From an uncultured Blautia sp. (lineage in GTDB: Bacteria; Bacillota; Clostridia; Lachnospirales; Lachnospiraceae), in the NCBI GenBank assembly GCA_900542045.1, contig UQMI01000011.1, forward strand, positions 1 to 64,000: a stretch of 64,000 nucleotides of DNA, in the 5' to 3' direction. A program made the position numbers and the translations under genes. Below, in pieces: positions 1 through 7,986 of this stretch. Numbering within the stretch: the first letter of the stretch is position 1; every line of letters begins with the position of its first letter. The notes beneath the pieces are model-generated. The model had not been told where the DNA came from. It did not search any database and saw only the letters and a program-made list of their open reading frames with translations.

Positions 1-206
1 GTCTGAGCCTGAAGCTGGATGTAATCGACAGTCCCAACTCCGGCGGGATCAGCGTTGACGCGGTAAGATGCTGTATGCTGGCAAAAGACCGTGGTATGGC
101 AGGCCCCATTGAAGCACCGGCATCTTACTTTATGAAACATCCGCCGGTACAGCATCCAGATGACGAATGCCGTGCCATGCTGGAAGACTTCATTGCCGGA
201 AAATAA
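1..206 (+). CDS. Inositol-3-phosphate synthase-like protein, C-terminal fragment
   Basis: The frame is open from the left edge (codons from base 3) to a TAA at 204-206, giving the last 67 residues. The visible DSPNSGG motif, followed by AVRCCMLAKDRG and ASYFMKHPP, matches the C-terminal end of the bacterial myo-inositol-1-phosphate synthase (Ino1) family. That family is NAD-dependent and makes inositol 3-phosphate from glucose 6-phosphate. The N-terminal NAD domain is outside the window, so catalytic competence cannot be judged. It runs in the same direction as rpe and the transketolase pair, with a strong stem-loop between, so it may be the upstream gene of that operon. Family assignment is fairly good; the exact substrate is not established. 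Confidence 0.7.
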   Translation, partial: LSLKLDVIDSPNSGGISVDAVRCCMLAKDRGMAGPIEAPASYFMKHPPVQHPDDECRAMLEDFIAGK

Positions 207-233
207 TCTTTACATAGTGCTTATTCCTTTTTT

Positions 234-270
234 TGCTGCAAAATTGCGTAAATGATGCAATTTTGCAGCA
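234..270. other. Perfect 14-bp inverted repeat between the ino1-like gene and rpe
   Basis: The arms at 234-247 and 257-270 (TGCTGCAAAATTGC and its complement) are perfectly complementary around a 9-base centre. No T-run follows on the + strand, so it is not a standard intrinsic terminator. It could be an mRNA processing or stability hairpin, or a palindromic operator for the rpe-transketolase genes. Confidence 0.7.
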
Positions 271-298
271 TTCTTCCTATCACAACGGAGGTATCAAC

Positions 299-964
299 AT
301 GATAAAACTGGCTCCTTCCATTCTTTCTGCCGATTTTTCCGCATTGGGCAGAGATATCGCCATGCTGGATACATCTCCGGCAGATTATATCCATATAGAT
401 GTAATGGATGGCCTCTTTGTTCCCAATCTTTCCCTGGGGCTGCCGGTCATCTCTTCTATTCGAAAATACACAGACAAACCCTTTGATGTTCACCTGATGA
501 TTGAAGAGCCATCACGTTATCTGAATGAATTTGCAGAAGCAGGTGCAGATATCATCACAGTTCACGTAGAAGCATGCCGTCATCTGCAGCGTACTCTGTG
601 TTCCATACGAGAACTGGGTAAGAAAGTCGGCGTTGCTTTAAATCCGTCAACTCCTTTGAACACAATCGAATATGTACTGGAAGATACTGACATGGTTCTT
701 CTTATGACTGTAAACCCCGGCTTTGGAGGCGCCGCCTATATTCCTGCAGTAACTGCCAAAATCAGACAATTGAAAAATCTTCTGCTGGAAAAAGGCCTGG
801 AAACTGATATTGAAGTAGATGGCGGAATCAGGCAGGATAATGTAAATGTTGTTCTGGAAGCCGGAGCCAATGTGATCGTGGCCGGTTCTTCTGTATTTCA
901 CGGCAATCCCCTTCAAAACATCAAAGATTTTCAACAGCAATTCAAGGAGGTAATCAATGAATAA
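299..964 (+). CDS. rpe: Ribulose-phosphate 3-epimerase
   Basis: This 221-residue TIM-barrel enzyme interconverts ribulose 5-phosphate and xylulose 5-phosphate in the non-oxidative pentose phosphate pathway. The metal-ligand segments are present: HIDVMDG near residue 33, DVHLMI near 64 and EVDGG near 174, plus the phosphate-binding NPGFGG loop. Start chosen at ATG 299, which follows GGAGGT at 287-292; an upstream in-frame ATG at 233 has no ribosome site and lies in the stem-loop. The normally conserved MDGHFVPN is MDGLFVPN here, a His to Leu change next to the metal ligands. The end overlaps the transketolase start by 8 bases, indicating translational coupling. A related phosphosugar epimerase with another substrate is possible. 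Confidence 0.9.
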   Translation: MIKLAPSILSADFSALGRDIAMLDTSPADYIHIDVMDGLFVPNLSLGLPVISSIRKYTDKPFDVHLMIEEPSRYLNEFAEAGADIITVHVEACRHLQRTLCSIRELGKKVGVALNPSTPLNTIEYVLEDTDMVLLMTVNPGFGGAAYIPAVTAKIRQLKNLLLEKGLETDIEVDGGIRQDNVNVVLEAGANVIVAGSSVFHGNPLQNIKDFQQQFKEVINE

Positions 965-1796
965 ACTGGAACTGCAAAAAACGGCTGTAGAAGTGCGCAA
1001 AGGAATTATTACTTCTGTCCACAGCGCAAAAGCCGGACATCCCGGCGGCTCGCTTTCTGCTGCTGATCTTTTTACTTATCTGTATTTTGAAGAAATGCAT
1101 ATTGATCCCCAAAATCCACAGATGCCAGACCGTGACCGGTTTGTCCTTTCCAAAGGGCATACGGCTCCCGGACTTTATTCAGCATTGGCTCTGCGAGGAT
1201 TTTTCCCTGTTGAGACCCTGAAAACTTTACGTCAGATTGGCTCCATCCTCCAGGGACATCCGGATATGAAACATATTCCCGGAGTGGATATGTCCAGCGG
1301 ATCTCTGGGACAGGGTATCTCTGCTGCCGTAGGCATGGCGCTGGCTGCTAGGATCACCGGAGCCTCCTATCGGACTTATACCTTATTAGGTGATGGCGAA
1401 ATTCAGGAAGGTCAGGTATGGGAAGCTTCTATGCTGGCAGGCCACCACAAGCTGGATAATCTGGTTGTCATTGTGGATAATAATGGCCTTCAGATTGATG
1501 GTGCCATCGAAGATGTCTGCTCTCCCTATCCCATTGACCGCAAATTCGCCGCCTTCAATTTTCATGTAATCAACGTTACAGACGGAAACGATTTTGATCA
1601 GCTGGCTGCTGCATTTCAGGAAGCCCGGGAAACAAAAGGCAGACCTTCTGCTATTATCATGAAAACACTGAAAGGCAAAGGTATTTCCTTTATGGAGGGC
1701 CAGGCTGGCTGGCATGGTAAAGCACCAAACGATGAAGAATACAAAATTGCAATGGAAGAATTAGAAAAGGCAGGTGAACAATTATGTCAGAAATAA
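957..1796 (+). CDS. Transketolase, N-terminal (thiamine diphosphate-binding) subunit
   Basis: A 279-residue half-transketolase that binds the pyrophosphate of thiamine diphosphate. The signature GDGEIQEGQVWEA near residue 143, ending in VDNN near 173, is the ThDP-Mg binding motif, and GHTAPGLYSAL and GSLGQG mark substrate and cofactor loops. Full-length transketolases are about 620-660 residues; here the enzyme is split in two genes, as is common in Clostridia and archaea. The ATG at 957 follows AAGGAGG and overlaps the end of rpe. The next gene overlaps its end by 13 bases, so the subunits are probably made together. Confidence 0.93.
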   Translation: MNKLELQKTAVEVRKGIITSVHSAKAGHPGGSLSAADLFTYLYFEEMHIDPQNPQMPDRDRFVLSKGHTAPGLYSALALRGFFPVETLKTLRQIGSILQGHPDMKHIPGVDMSSGSLGQGISAAVGMALAARITGASYRTYTLLGDGEIQEGQVWEASMLAGHHKLDNLVVIVDNNGLQIDGAIEDVCSPYPIDRKFAAFNFHVINVTDGNDFDQLAAAFQEARETKGRPSAIIMKTLKGKGISFMEGQAGWHGKAPNDEEYKIAMEELEKAGEQLCQK

Positions 1797-2725
1797 AAAA
1801 AATTGCCACCCGTGAAAGCTACGGAAACGCATTGGTTGAATTAGGAGCAGAGCATAAGAATATCGTAGTTCTAGATGCAGATCTGGCTGCTGCGACCAAA
1901 ACAAGTGTTTTCAAAAAAGCCTTTCCAGAACGCTTTATTGACTGCGGAATCGCAGAAGGCAATATGATGGGAACAGCTGCCGGACTGGCGGCCGCCGGAT
2001 TAGTTCCCTTTGCCAGTTCCTTTGCCATGTTTGCCGCCGGACGGGCTTTTGAACAGATCCGCAATTCCATTGGCTATCCACATCTGAATGTAAAAATAGG
2101 TGCCACTCATGCAGGAATTTCTGTAGGCGAGGACGGCGCCACTCATCAATGCAATGAAGACATTGCTCTGATGCGCACGATTCCCGGAATGGTTATCCTT
2201 AATCCGTCAGATGATATAGAAGCAAAAGCTGCTGTCAGAGCAGCATACGCTCATAAGGGACCTGTTTACCTCCGCTTCGGCAGGCTGGCTGTTCCCGTAA
2301 TCAACCACATTCCCGGCTATCATTTTGAACTGGGAAAAGGAGTAACCCTGCGCAGTGGGAACGATCTGACCATTGTAGCCACCGGACTGTGCGTTTCCTC
2401 CGCACTGGAAGCCGCAGGACGTCTTGCAGAAGATGGCATTCATGCACGGGTCATCAATATCCATACCATTAAACCTCTGGACGAGGAAATCCTGATCAAA
2501 GCCGCAAAAGAAACAGGAAAAATTGTCACTGTAGAAGAACATTCCATCATTGGCGGTCTGGGAAGTGCTGTATGCGAATGTCTTTCTGAGAAATCTCCTG
2601 TTCCTATTCTGCGCATCGGAATCAGAGATACCTATGGCGAATCCGGTCCGGCAATACAGCTTCTGAAAAAGTATGGGCTGGATGCAGAAGGCATCTATCA
2701 ACAAACGATACAATTTGCCAAATAA
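1784..2725 (+). CDS. Transketolase, C-terminal (pyrimidine-binding) subunit
   Basis: A 313-residue partner of the preceding gene, carrying the pyrimidine-binding and C-terminal transketolase domains. Motifs include DCGIAEGNMMGTAAGLA near residue 51, which holds the cofactor-activating glutamate, the GEDGATHQ loop near 112 and the C-terminal EEHSIIGGLG segment. Together the two subunits would transfer two-carbon units among xylulose 5-phosphate, ribose 5-phosphate and erythrose 4-phosphate, downstream of the epimerase made by the same operon. It starts inside the previous gene at ATG 1784. The operon ends at a strong terminator about 12 bases after the stop. Confidence 0.93.
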   Translation: MSEIKKIATRESYGNALVELGAEHKNIVVLDADLAAATKTSVFKKAFPERFIDCGIAEGNMMGTAAGLAAAGLVPFASSFAMFAAGRAFEQIRNSIGYPHLNVKIGATHAGISVGEDGATHQCNEDIALMRTIPGMVILNPSDDIEAKAAVRAAYAHKGPVYLRFGRLAVPVINHIPGYHFELGKGVTLRSGNDLTIVATGLCVSSALEAAGRLAEDGIHARVINIHTIKPLDEEILIKAAKETGKIVTVEEHSIIGGLGSAVCECLSEKSPVPILRIGIRDTYGESGPAIQLLKKYGLDAEGIYQQTIQFAK

Positions 2726-2736
2726 CACAGATTTTC

Positions 2737-2775
2737 AAAAAACCGGAGTCCTTTTTCAAGGTTCTCCGGTTTTTT
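2737..2775. terminator. Bidirectional intrinsic terminator
   Basis: The arms at 2737-2748 and 2764-2775 are perfectly complementary over 12 bp (an A-tract plus CCGGAG pairs with CTCCGG plus a T-tract). The symmetrical A and T tracts let it work on both strands. It ends the transketolase operon on + and could also stop transcription arriving on - from the ABC exporter genes. Confidence 0.9.
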
Positions 2776-2792
2776 ATAAAATTCAGCGTCCT

Positions 2793-2945
2793 CATGAAAA
2801 CAATGCTGCTCCGTAGCCACTTTCAAGCGGACATTCGGAATCCGCTTCGCTGCTTCCTCATGAACGAACTGCTACTCCGTAGCATCTTTCAAGCGGACAT
2901 TCGAAATCCGCTTCGCTGCTTTCTCATGAACGAACTGCTACTCCG
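2793..2945. repeat. 66-bp tandem repeat at the 3' end of the ABC exporter gene
   Basis: Two full 66-bp units (2793-2858 and 2859-2924) are followed by a partial third from 2925 that runs into the last codons of the minus-strand ABC gene. Each unit begins CATGAA, contains CTCCGTAGC and ends with AAGCGGACATTCG and CCGCTTCGCTG. The last portion contains a short hairpin (AGCGGA with TCCGCT on the - strand). The array looks like duplication of the gene's 3' end. Confidence 0.85.
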
Positions 2946-4758
2946 TAACAGTTCGTTCAAACTGGCTGTTGTACAGATTGGCGTAGAAGCCGTTTCTGGC
3001 CAGCAGTTCCTCATGATTGCCCTGCTCTATGATGTCTCCGTCTTTCATGACCAGAATCAGATCCGCATCCTTGATGGTGGAAAGCCGGTGGGCAATGACG
3101 AAGCTGGTCCGTCCCTTCACCAGATTATCCATGGCCTGCTGAATCTGGATCTCTGTTCGGGTATCCACCGAGGAGGTGGCCTCATCCAGGATCATGATGG
3201 GGCTGTTGCTCAAAATGGCCCTGGCTATGGTCAGGAGCTGCTTCTGGCCCTGGGAAATGTTGCTGGTTTCTTCGTTCAGTTCCATCTGATAGCCCCCTGG
3301 CTGCGTGGTAATAAAGTGATGGATATGAGCCGCCTTAGCCGCCTCAATCACCTCTTCATCGGTGGCATCCAGCCTGCCGTACCGGATATTTTCCATGATG
3401 GTGCCGGAAAACAGCCAGGTATCCTGCAGCACCATGCCGAACAACTCCCGCATCTTGCTCCGGTCAAATTCCGTAATGTCATGGCCATCAATCCGGATGC
3501 TGCCGCCATTCAGTTCATAGAACCGCATCAGCAGCTTCACCATGGTGGTCTTGCCGGCTCCTGTGGGGCCAACAATGGCGATTTTCTGACCGTCTTTGAC
3601 CTTTGCGGAAAAATCATGAATGATGATCTGATCCGGCTGATAGCCAAACTTCACATGATCAAATTCCACATTGCCCCGCAGCGTGTTCACATCCACATCA
3701 GAGATTCCCTTCACTTCCTCTTCCGGCTCTTCCAGGAACTCAAATACACGTTCGGAAGCCGCCGCAGAGGACTGCAGCATATTGGTCACCTGGGCAATCT
3801 GCTGGATGGGCTGGGTAAAGTTGCGGATATACTGGAAGAAAGACTGGATCTCACCCACTTCAATGACCTGACGGATGGCAAGAAAGCCGCCCAGGAGAGC
3901 CACCATTACATATCCAATATTTCCCACAAACTGCATGATGGGCATCATCATACCGGAAAAGCACTGGGATTTCCAGGCAGATTCATAAAGCTTCCGGTTG
4001 GTCTTCTCGAATTCTGCCACCACATCCTCTTCTTTGTTAAATACTTTCACCACATTGTGGCCACCGTAGATCTCTTCCACCTGCCCATTGACTTCTCCCA
4101 GATATGCCTGCTGAGACTGGAAATATTTCTGGGAACGTTTCATTACTTTGGAAATGATGAACATGGATACCGGAAGGATCAGCAGCGCCACCAGGGTCAT
4201 CCATACGTTGATGCTCAGCATCATGATGAACACACCCACCAGGGTGGTGACGGATGTGATCAACTGGGTCACGCTCTGGTTCAGACTCATCTGCAGCGTA
4301 TCCACATCATTGGTCACACGGGAAAGGATCTCTCCGTGTGTTCTGCTCTCGAAATAACTTAACGGCAGTTTATTCAGCTTTTTGGAAATATCTTTCCGCA
4401 GAGAATAGGTCACATCATTGGAAATTCCCGTCATGACAAATCCCTGGATAAAGCTGAAGCAGGCGCTGGCCAGATACAGACACATGGTCCCAAGCAGGAT
4501 CATGCCGATTTTCTCAAAATCAATGCCGCCGGTTCCCCGCACCTTGGCCACCAGACCGGTAAAAAGCTCTGTAGTGGCCTGCCCAAGGATTTTTGGTCCC
4601 ACAATATTAAATGTCGTGCCTGCGACTGCAAATACCAGCATCAGGATAAACCGGAACTTATAACGTTCCATATATTTTAAAAGCTTCCGCATGGCGCCCT
4701 TGAAATCTTTTGCCTTTTCTGTTGCTCTCATGCCTCGGCCGCCCATTCCTCTACTCAT
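2938..4758 (-). CDS. ABC exporter half-transporter (canonical NBD subunit)
   Basis: A 606-residue fusion of a six-helix type I exporter membrane domain (about residues 35-330) with an ATPase domain. Walker A is GPTGAGKTT, the signature is NISQGQKQL and Walker B is IMILDEATSSVD, with the catalytic Glu present. It overlaps the preceding subunit gene by 8 bases (4751-4758), so the two are translationally coupled and likely form a heterodimeric multidrug- or lipid-type exporter in the cytoplasmic membrane. The marR gene at the head of the operon suggests drug- or metabolite-induced expression. Substrate cannot be told. The stop lies inside the first partial unit of a 66-bp repeat array. Confidence 0.92.
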   Translation of the reverse strand: MSRGMGGRGMRATEKAKDFKGAMRKLLKYMERYKFRFILMLVFAVAGTTFNIVGPKILGQATTELFTGLVAKVRGTGGIDFEKIGMILLGTMCLYLASACFSFIQGFVMTGISNDVTYSLRKDISKKLNKLPLSYFESRTHGEILSRVTNDVDTLQMSLNQSVTQLITSVTTLVGVFIMMLSINVWMTLVALLILPVSMFIISKVMKRSQKYFQSQQAYLGEVNGQVEEIYGGHNVVKVFNKEEDVVAEFEKTNRKLYESAWKSQCFSGMMMPIMQFVGNIGYVMVALLGGFLAIRQVIEVGEIQSFFQYIRNFTQPIQQIAQVTNMLQSSAAASERVFEFLEEPEEEVKGISDVDVNTLRGNVEFDHVKFGYQPDQIIIHDFSAKVKDGQKIAIVGPTGAGKTTMVKLLMRFYELNGGSIRIDGHDITEFDRSKMRELFGMVLQDTWLFSGTIMENIRYGRLDATDEEVIEAAKAAHIHHFITTQPGGYQMELNEETSNISQGQKQLLTIARAILSNSPIMILDEATSSVDTRTEIQIQQAMDNLVKGRTSFVIAHRLSTIKDADLILVMKDGDIIEQGNHEELLARNGFYANLYNSQFERTVTE

Positions 4759-6916
4759 TTGCCAATTCCTCCTCTGATAACTGTGACATGGCGATCTCCC
4801 GGTAAACCTGACAATTCTTCATCAGCTCCTGATGGGTTCCCTGACCTGCCATACGTCCCTCATCCAGTACGATAATTCTGTCTGCATGGAGAATGGTACT
4901 GATCCTCTGCGCCACGATCAAAGTAGTGGCATCCTTCGTTGCTTTCTTCAATGCCTTCCGCAGCGTGGCATCTGTCTTATAATCCAGCGCGGAAAAACTG
5001 TCATCGAAAATAAAGATCTCCGGATTCTTTGCAATGGCTCTTGCTATGGACAGACGCTGTTTCTGACCGCCGGATACGTTGGTGCCTCCCTGAGCGATGG
5101 GCGACTGATACTTCTTCTCTTTCTCTTCGATAAAGTCTGCCGCCTGGGCAATTTCCGCCGCTTTTTCAATGGTTTCCGAAGAGGCATCCGGACATCCGTA
5201 GCTGATATTGGAAGCGATCGTTCCGGAGAACAGCACACCCTTCTGCGGCACATAGCCCAGCTTATCCCGCAGGACTTTCTCGTCCATTTCTCTGACATCC
5301 ACTCCATCCACCCGGACCGCGCCTTTCGTCACATCATAAAAACGGGGGATCAGGTTTACCAGTGTACTCTTGCCGCTTCCGGTACTTCCGATAAAGGCCA
5401 CCGTCTCTCCCTTGCGGGCGGTAAACGTAATATCCTCCAGAACATTTTCATCTCCATCCGGATAGGCAAAGGTCACATGGTCGAATTCTACCATTCCCTT
5501 CACATCCGGGGAGGGCTCCTTCGGATCTTCCGGCTGACGGATGCTTACTTCTGTCTCCAGTACTTCATTGATACGCACGGCAGATACATTGGCTCTGGGC
5601 AGCATAATGGACATCATGGTGATCATCAGGAAGGACATGATGATCTGCATGGCATACTGAATAAATGCCATCACATCACCCACCTGCATGCTTCCCCCAT
5701 CTACCGCATAGGCGCCGCTGTAAATGATCAGTACCGATACTCCGTTCATGATCAGCATCATCACCGGCATCATGAAGGTCATGCAGCGATTGACAAACAG
5801 GTTGGTCCTGGTCAGATCACGGTTGGCTTTTTCGAACCGCTCTTCTTCATGTTTCTCCCGGCTGAAGGCCCGGATCACCGGAATACCTGTAAGAATTTCT
5901 CTGGTGACCAGGTTCAGTCGGTCGATCAGCTTCTGCAATTTGGTGAACTTGGGCATTGCCACACTGAACAGAATAATCACCACCAGCAGGATCAATACCA
6001 CAGCCAGACCCAGGATCCAGGTCATGGATGCATTGGTATTCAATACCTTCAATACACCGCCGATGCCCAGGATCGGCGCATACAGAACAATCCGGAACAT
6101 CATGGCCATGACCAGCTGGATCTGCTGGATATCATTGGTGCTCCTGGTGATCAGGGAAGCCGTGGAAAATCTGTGAAATTCTCCGCTGGAGAACCCGATC
6201 ACCTTCCGATATACCATATTTCTCAGATCATGGCCCATGGCTGCCGCCACTCTGGCGGACAGGAAGGTGATCGTGATGGCGGCCATAACCCCCAGAAAGG
6301 CCAGACCCAGCATCTTTCCTCCGGATACGGCCAGATAACGCATCTGGATCCCGTCCACATCCAGACCAAGAGCTTCATATTCCGCTCTTACATAGGCTAC
6401 AGCATCCTGGCTGACAATAGACTCCGGCAGTCCGTTCACCGTATCTTCGATCCCCGCCTGCATCTGTGCCAGTGTCTCCCCGGGCGCCTGCTCAATGGCA
6501 GCCAGAAGGTCTGCGTCTGCCGGAAGTCCCATATTTTCCTTCAGAGCTGCTGTTGTCTCGTTATCTGAAGCCAGTTCGGACGCGATCATCATGGCAGGAG
6601 AAAAGATCTGATCCAGTTCTTCTCTCTCTTCTTCCGTAACGTCTCCTCTGCGGCAGACATCCCCGTCCTCTGTGTAAAAACTGTCCACCACTGCCTGTTC
6701 CTCTTCTGTCATGAACAGCTTCAGACGGTTCAGTGATGTGATACGGATCTGATCCGGAACACCGTCTTCGATGCCCTGCTGCTGAATTCCCACATTGACA
6801 ATCCGCGCCGTGTAATCCGGCAGGGACAGATCACAGAATGCCTGCAGAAACAGCAGCACCACAATGCCAACGATCAATCCCACATAACGCTTTAAATATT
6901 TGAATAACTTAAACAT
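4751..6916 (-). CDS. ABC exporter half-transporter (degenerate NBD subunit)
   Basis: A 721-residue half-transporter. Walker A is GSTGSGKST, the signature NVSGGQKQR and Walker B IFIFDDSFSALD, with Asp where the catalytic Glu normally stands; this pairing with a canonical subunit is typical of heterodimeric type I exporters. An extracytoplasmic insertion of roughly 165 residues lies between the first and second membrane helices. Start chosen at ATG 6916 after AGGAGA; this ATG overlaps the marR stop by 8 bases. A start 10 codons upstream is open but has no ribosome site. Confidence 0.92.
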   Translation of the reverse strand: MFKLFKYLKRYVGLIVGIVVLLFLQAFCDLSLPDYTARIVNVGIQQQGIEDGVPDQIRITSLNRLKLFMTEEEQAVVDSFYTEDGDVCRRGDVTEEEREELDQIFSPAMMIASELASDNETTAALKENMGLPADADLLAAIEQAPGETLAQMQAGIEDTVNGLPESIVSQDAVAYVRAEYEALGLDVDGIQMRYLAVSGGKMLGLAFLGVMAAITITFLSARVAAAMGHDLRNMVYRKVIGFSSGEFHRFSTASLITRSTNDIQQIQLVMAMMFRIVLYAPILGIGGVLKVLNTNASMTWILGLAVVLILLVVIILFSVAMPKFTKLQKLIDRLNLVTREILTGIPVIRAFSREKHEEERFEKANRDLTRTNLFVNRCMTFMMPVMMLIMNGVSVLIIYSGAYAVDGGSMQVGDVMAFIQYAMQIIMSFLMITMMSIMLPRANVSAVRINEVLETEVSIRQPEDPKEPSPDVKGMVEFDHVTFAYPDGDENVLEDITFTARKGETVAFIGSTGSGKSTLVNLIPRFYDVTKGAVRVDGVDVREMDEKVLRDKLGYVPQKGVLFSGTIASNISYGCPDASSETIEKAAEIAQAADFIEEKEKKYQSPIAQGGTNVSGGQKQRLSIARAIAKNPEIFIFDDSFSALDYKTDATLRKALKKATKDATTLIVAQRISTILHADRIIVLDEGRMAGQGTHQELMKNCQVYREIAMSQLSEEELANE

Positions 6917-7376
6917 GTGTCTTCTCCTCTTGCTGATCGGTATCAATTTTTTTCACATTTTCCAGAATTTGCTGAAAAAAACGGCCAAGCAGGCATGTCT
7001 CGGATTCAGAAAATCCCTGAAACATCGTCTCCTCATTGCGCCGCATAATGGCCCGTATCTGCTCGGCCGTGGACCTTCCCAGATCCGTAAGAGAAATCCT
7101 GCTGATCCTCCGGTCCCGCTCATCTTCCCTGCGGCAGACCATCCCGCTCTTTTCCAGTCTCTGGATCGTAACGGTTACTGTGGGAGGCTGTATATTCAGC
7201 TTCTGCGCAATCTCTCTCTGTGTCATGCCATCCTGGTGGGCCAGCAGACACAGCGTGGGAAACTGCCCCGGATGAATGCCAAGCGCCGTCATCTGCCTGT
7301 AATTTTTCAGAAAATACTGGTGTGTGATCTTCACAAACAATCCCTGAAGGCTGTTTTCCATTTCTTCATCAAACAT
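6909..7376 (-). CDS. MarR-family transcriptional regulator
   Basis: A 155-residue winged-helix protein with MarR layout. The recognition helix region reads MTQREIAQKLNIQPPTVT near residue 73, followed by the wing segment REDERDRRISRISLT near 101. The ATG at 7376 has a GGAGAGGAGA ribosome site. It is the first gene of a marR-ABC-ABC operon and its promoter carries two adjacent palindromes, so autorepression with relief by a transported compound is the likely scheme (inference from family behaviour). A paralogous locus is at 54.0-58.2 kb. Confidence 0.92.
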   Translation of the reverse strand: MFDEEMENSLQGLFVKITHQYFLKNYRQMTALGIHPGQFPTLCLLAHQDGMTQREIAQKLNIQPPTVTVTIQRLEKSGMVCRREDERDRRISRISLTDLGRSTAEQIRAIMRRNEETMFQGFSESETCLLGRFFQQILENVKKIDTDQQEEKTHV

Positions 7377-7394
7377 GTTCTCCTCTCCTTTTAA

Positions 7395-7439
7395 TTAGTC
7401 AACTAACATTAGTCTACTAACATTACACAATTTGGTCAA
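7395..7439 (-). promoter_or_regulatory. marR promoter with twin MarR operators
   Basis: Two palindromes of the form TTAGT-N2-ACTAA lie at 7395-7406 and 7409-7420, 14 bp apart centre to centre. On the - strand a -35 TTGACC (7434-7439) and a -10 TAGACT (7411-7416) are 17 bp apart, so the palindromes cover the -10 and start region. This is the expected position for a repressing MarR protein. Confidence 0.8.
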
Positions 7440-7653
7440 TAGTTTTTTGTGCAATTTTATAGTTTTTTTATTCTTTTTACGGAATATACTCCCGATTTCC
7501 CTTCTTTTTTCCATTACGCGGCTAACTTTCCGGCAGTCAATACACTGGCAAAACAGGCCCCAAAACAGAAGACAATCTTTCCTGAAAGCAGCAGATACGT
7601 AAATCCGTATGAACCGAAATCTTTCTGTCAGGGCTATTCCCCGTATAACTTTT

Positions 7654-7701
7654 TATGCGACAGGAAAGTCAGAACGAAACGTTCGGTTTTCCTGTTACAT
7701 A
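7654..7701. repeat. Dispersed palindromic element, family A copy 1
   Basis: An imperfect palindrome whose core GGAAAGTCAGAACGAAACGT is shared exactly with a second copy at 18219-18264. Arms such as GACAGGAAA and TTTTCCTGT pair, and an inner GAACG-AAA-CGTTC hairpin is visible. It lies just beyond the T-tract of the minus-strand terminator at 7703-7731, and the second copy has the same arrangement. I see no gene in 7421-7653. Confidence 0.7.
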
Positions 7702-7702
7702 G

Positions 7703-7731
7703 AAAAAGGTACCTCCCCCACGGGAGATACC
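7703..7731 (-). terminator. Intrinsic terminator of the clpB-DUF4250 operon
   Basis: The arms at 7708-7717 and 7722-7731 (GGTACCTCCC and GGGAGATACC) form a 10-bp stem with one mismatch, followed on the - strand by five T. It is about 80 bases after the DUF4250 stop. Confidence 0.82.
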
Positions 7732-7812
7732 CCTTCTCTTCTTCATTCAGCCGCCTGCATGCTCCAGCCAGCTGCACTGCCATCCAACCGTTCTGTACCG
7801 TCAATAAGATGG

Positions 7813-7986
7813 TCAGATAAACTGATTGGTAGCCGTATCATAGTGATAATCAATGGTTTCCAGTTTCTGCACCAGTTCCTCCCGGTTCATACCCCGGCAG
7901 GAACAGAGTGCTTCTAAAGATTCATAATAGTCTCTCAGCTGTGTGTTCACATAACTGAGCAGCATAACCGGGTCTTTGGGAATCAT
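7813..7986 (-). CDS. DUF4250 family small protein
   Basis: A 57-residue protein beginning [20 protein letters not shown] and ending with the IDYHYD and NQF segment, which matches the small DUF4250 family found in Clostridia. Its ATG (7984-7986) overlaps the clpB stop in an ATGA arrangement, so translation is coupled to clpB. No signal peptide or membrane helix is visible; it is probably a small cytoplasmic helical protein. Function is unknown. Sitting behind the ClpB chaperone it may be expressed under heat or proteotoxic stress. Confidence 0.85.
   Translation of the reverse strand: MIPKDPVMLLSYVNTQLRDYYESLEALCSCRGMNREELVQKLETIDYHYDTATNQFI

Noticed and set aside
2794..4362. Long open frame on + opposite the ABC exporter gene
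   Set aside because: It lies antisense to a clear ABC gene, its sequence is His/Gln-rich without motifs, and its start is in the tandem repeat.
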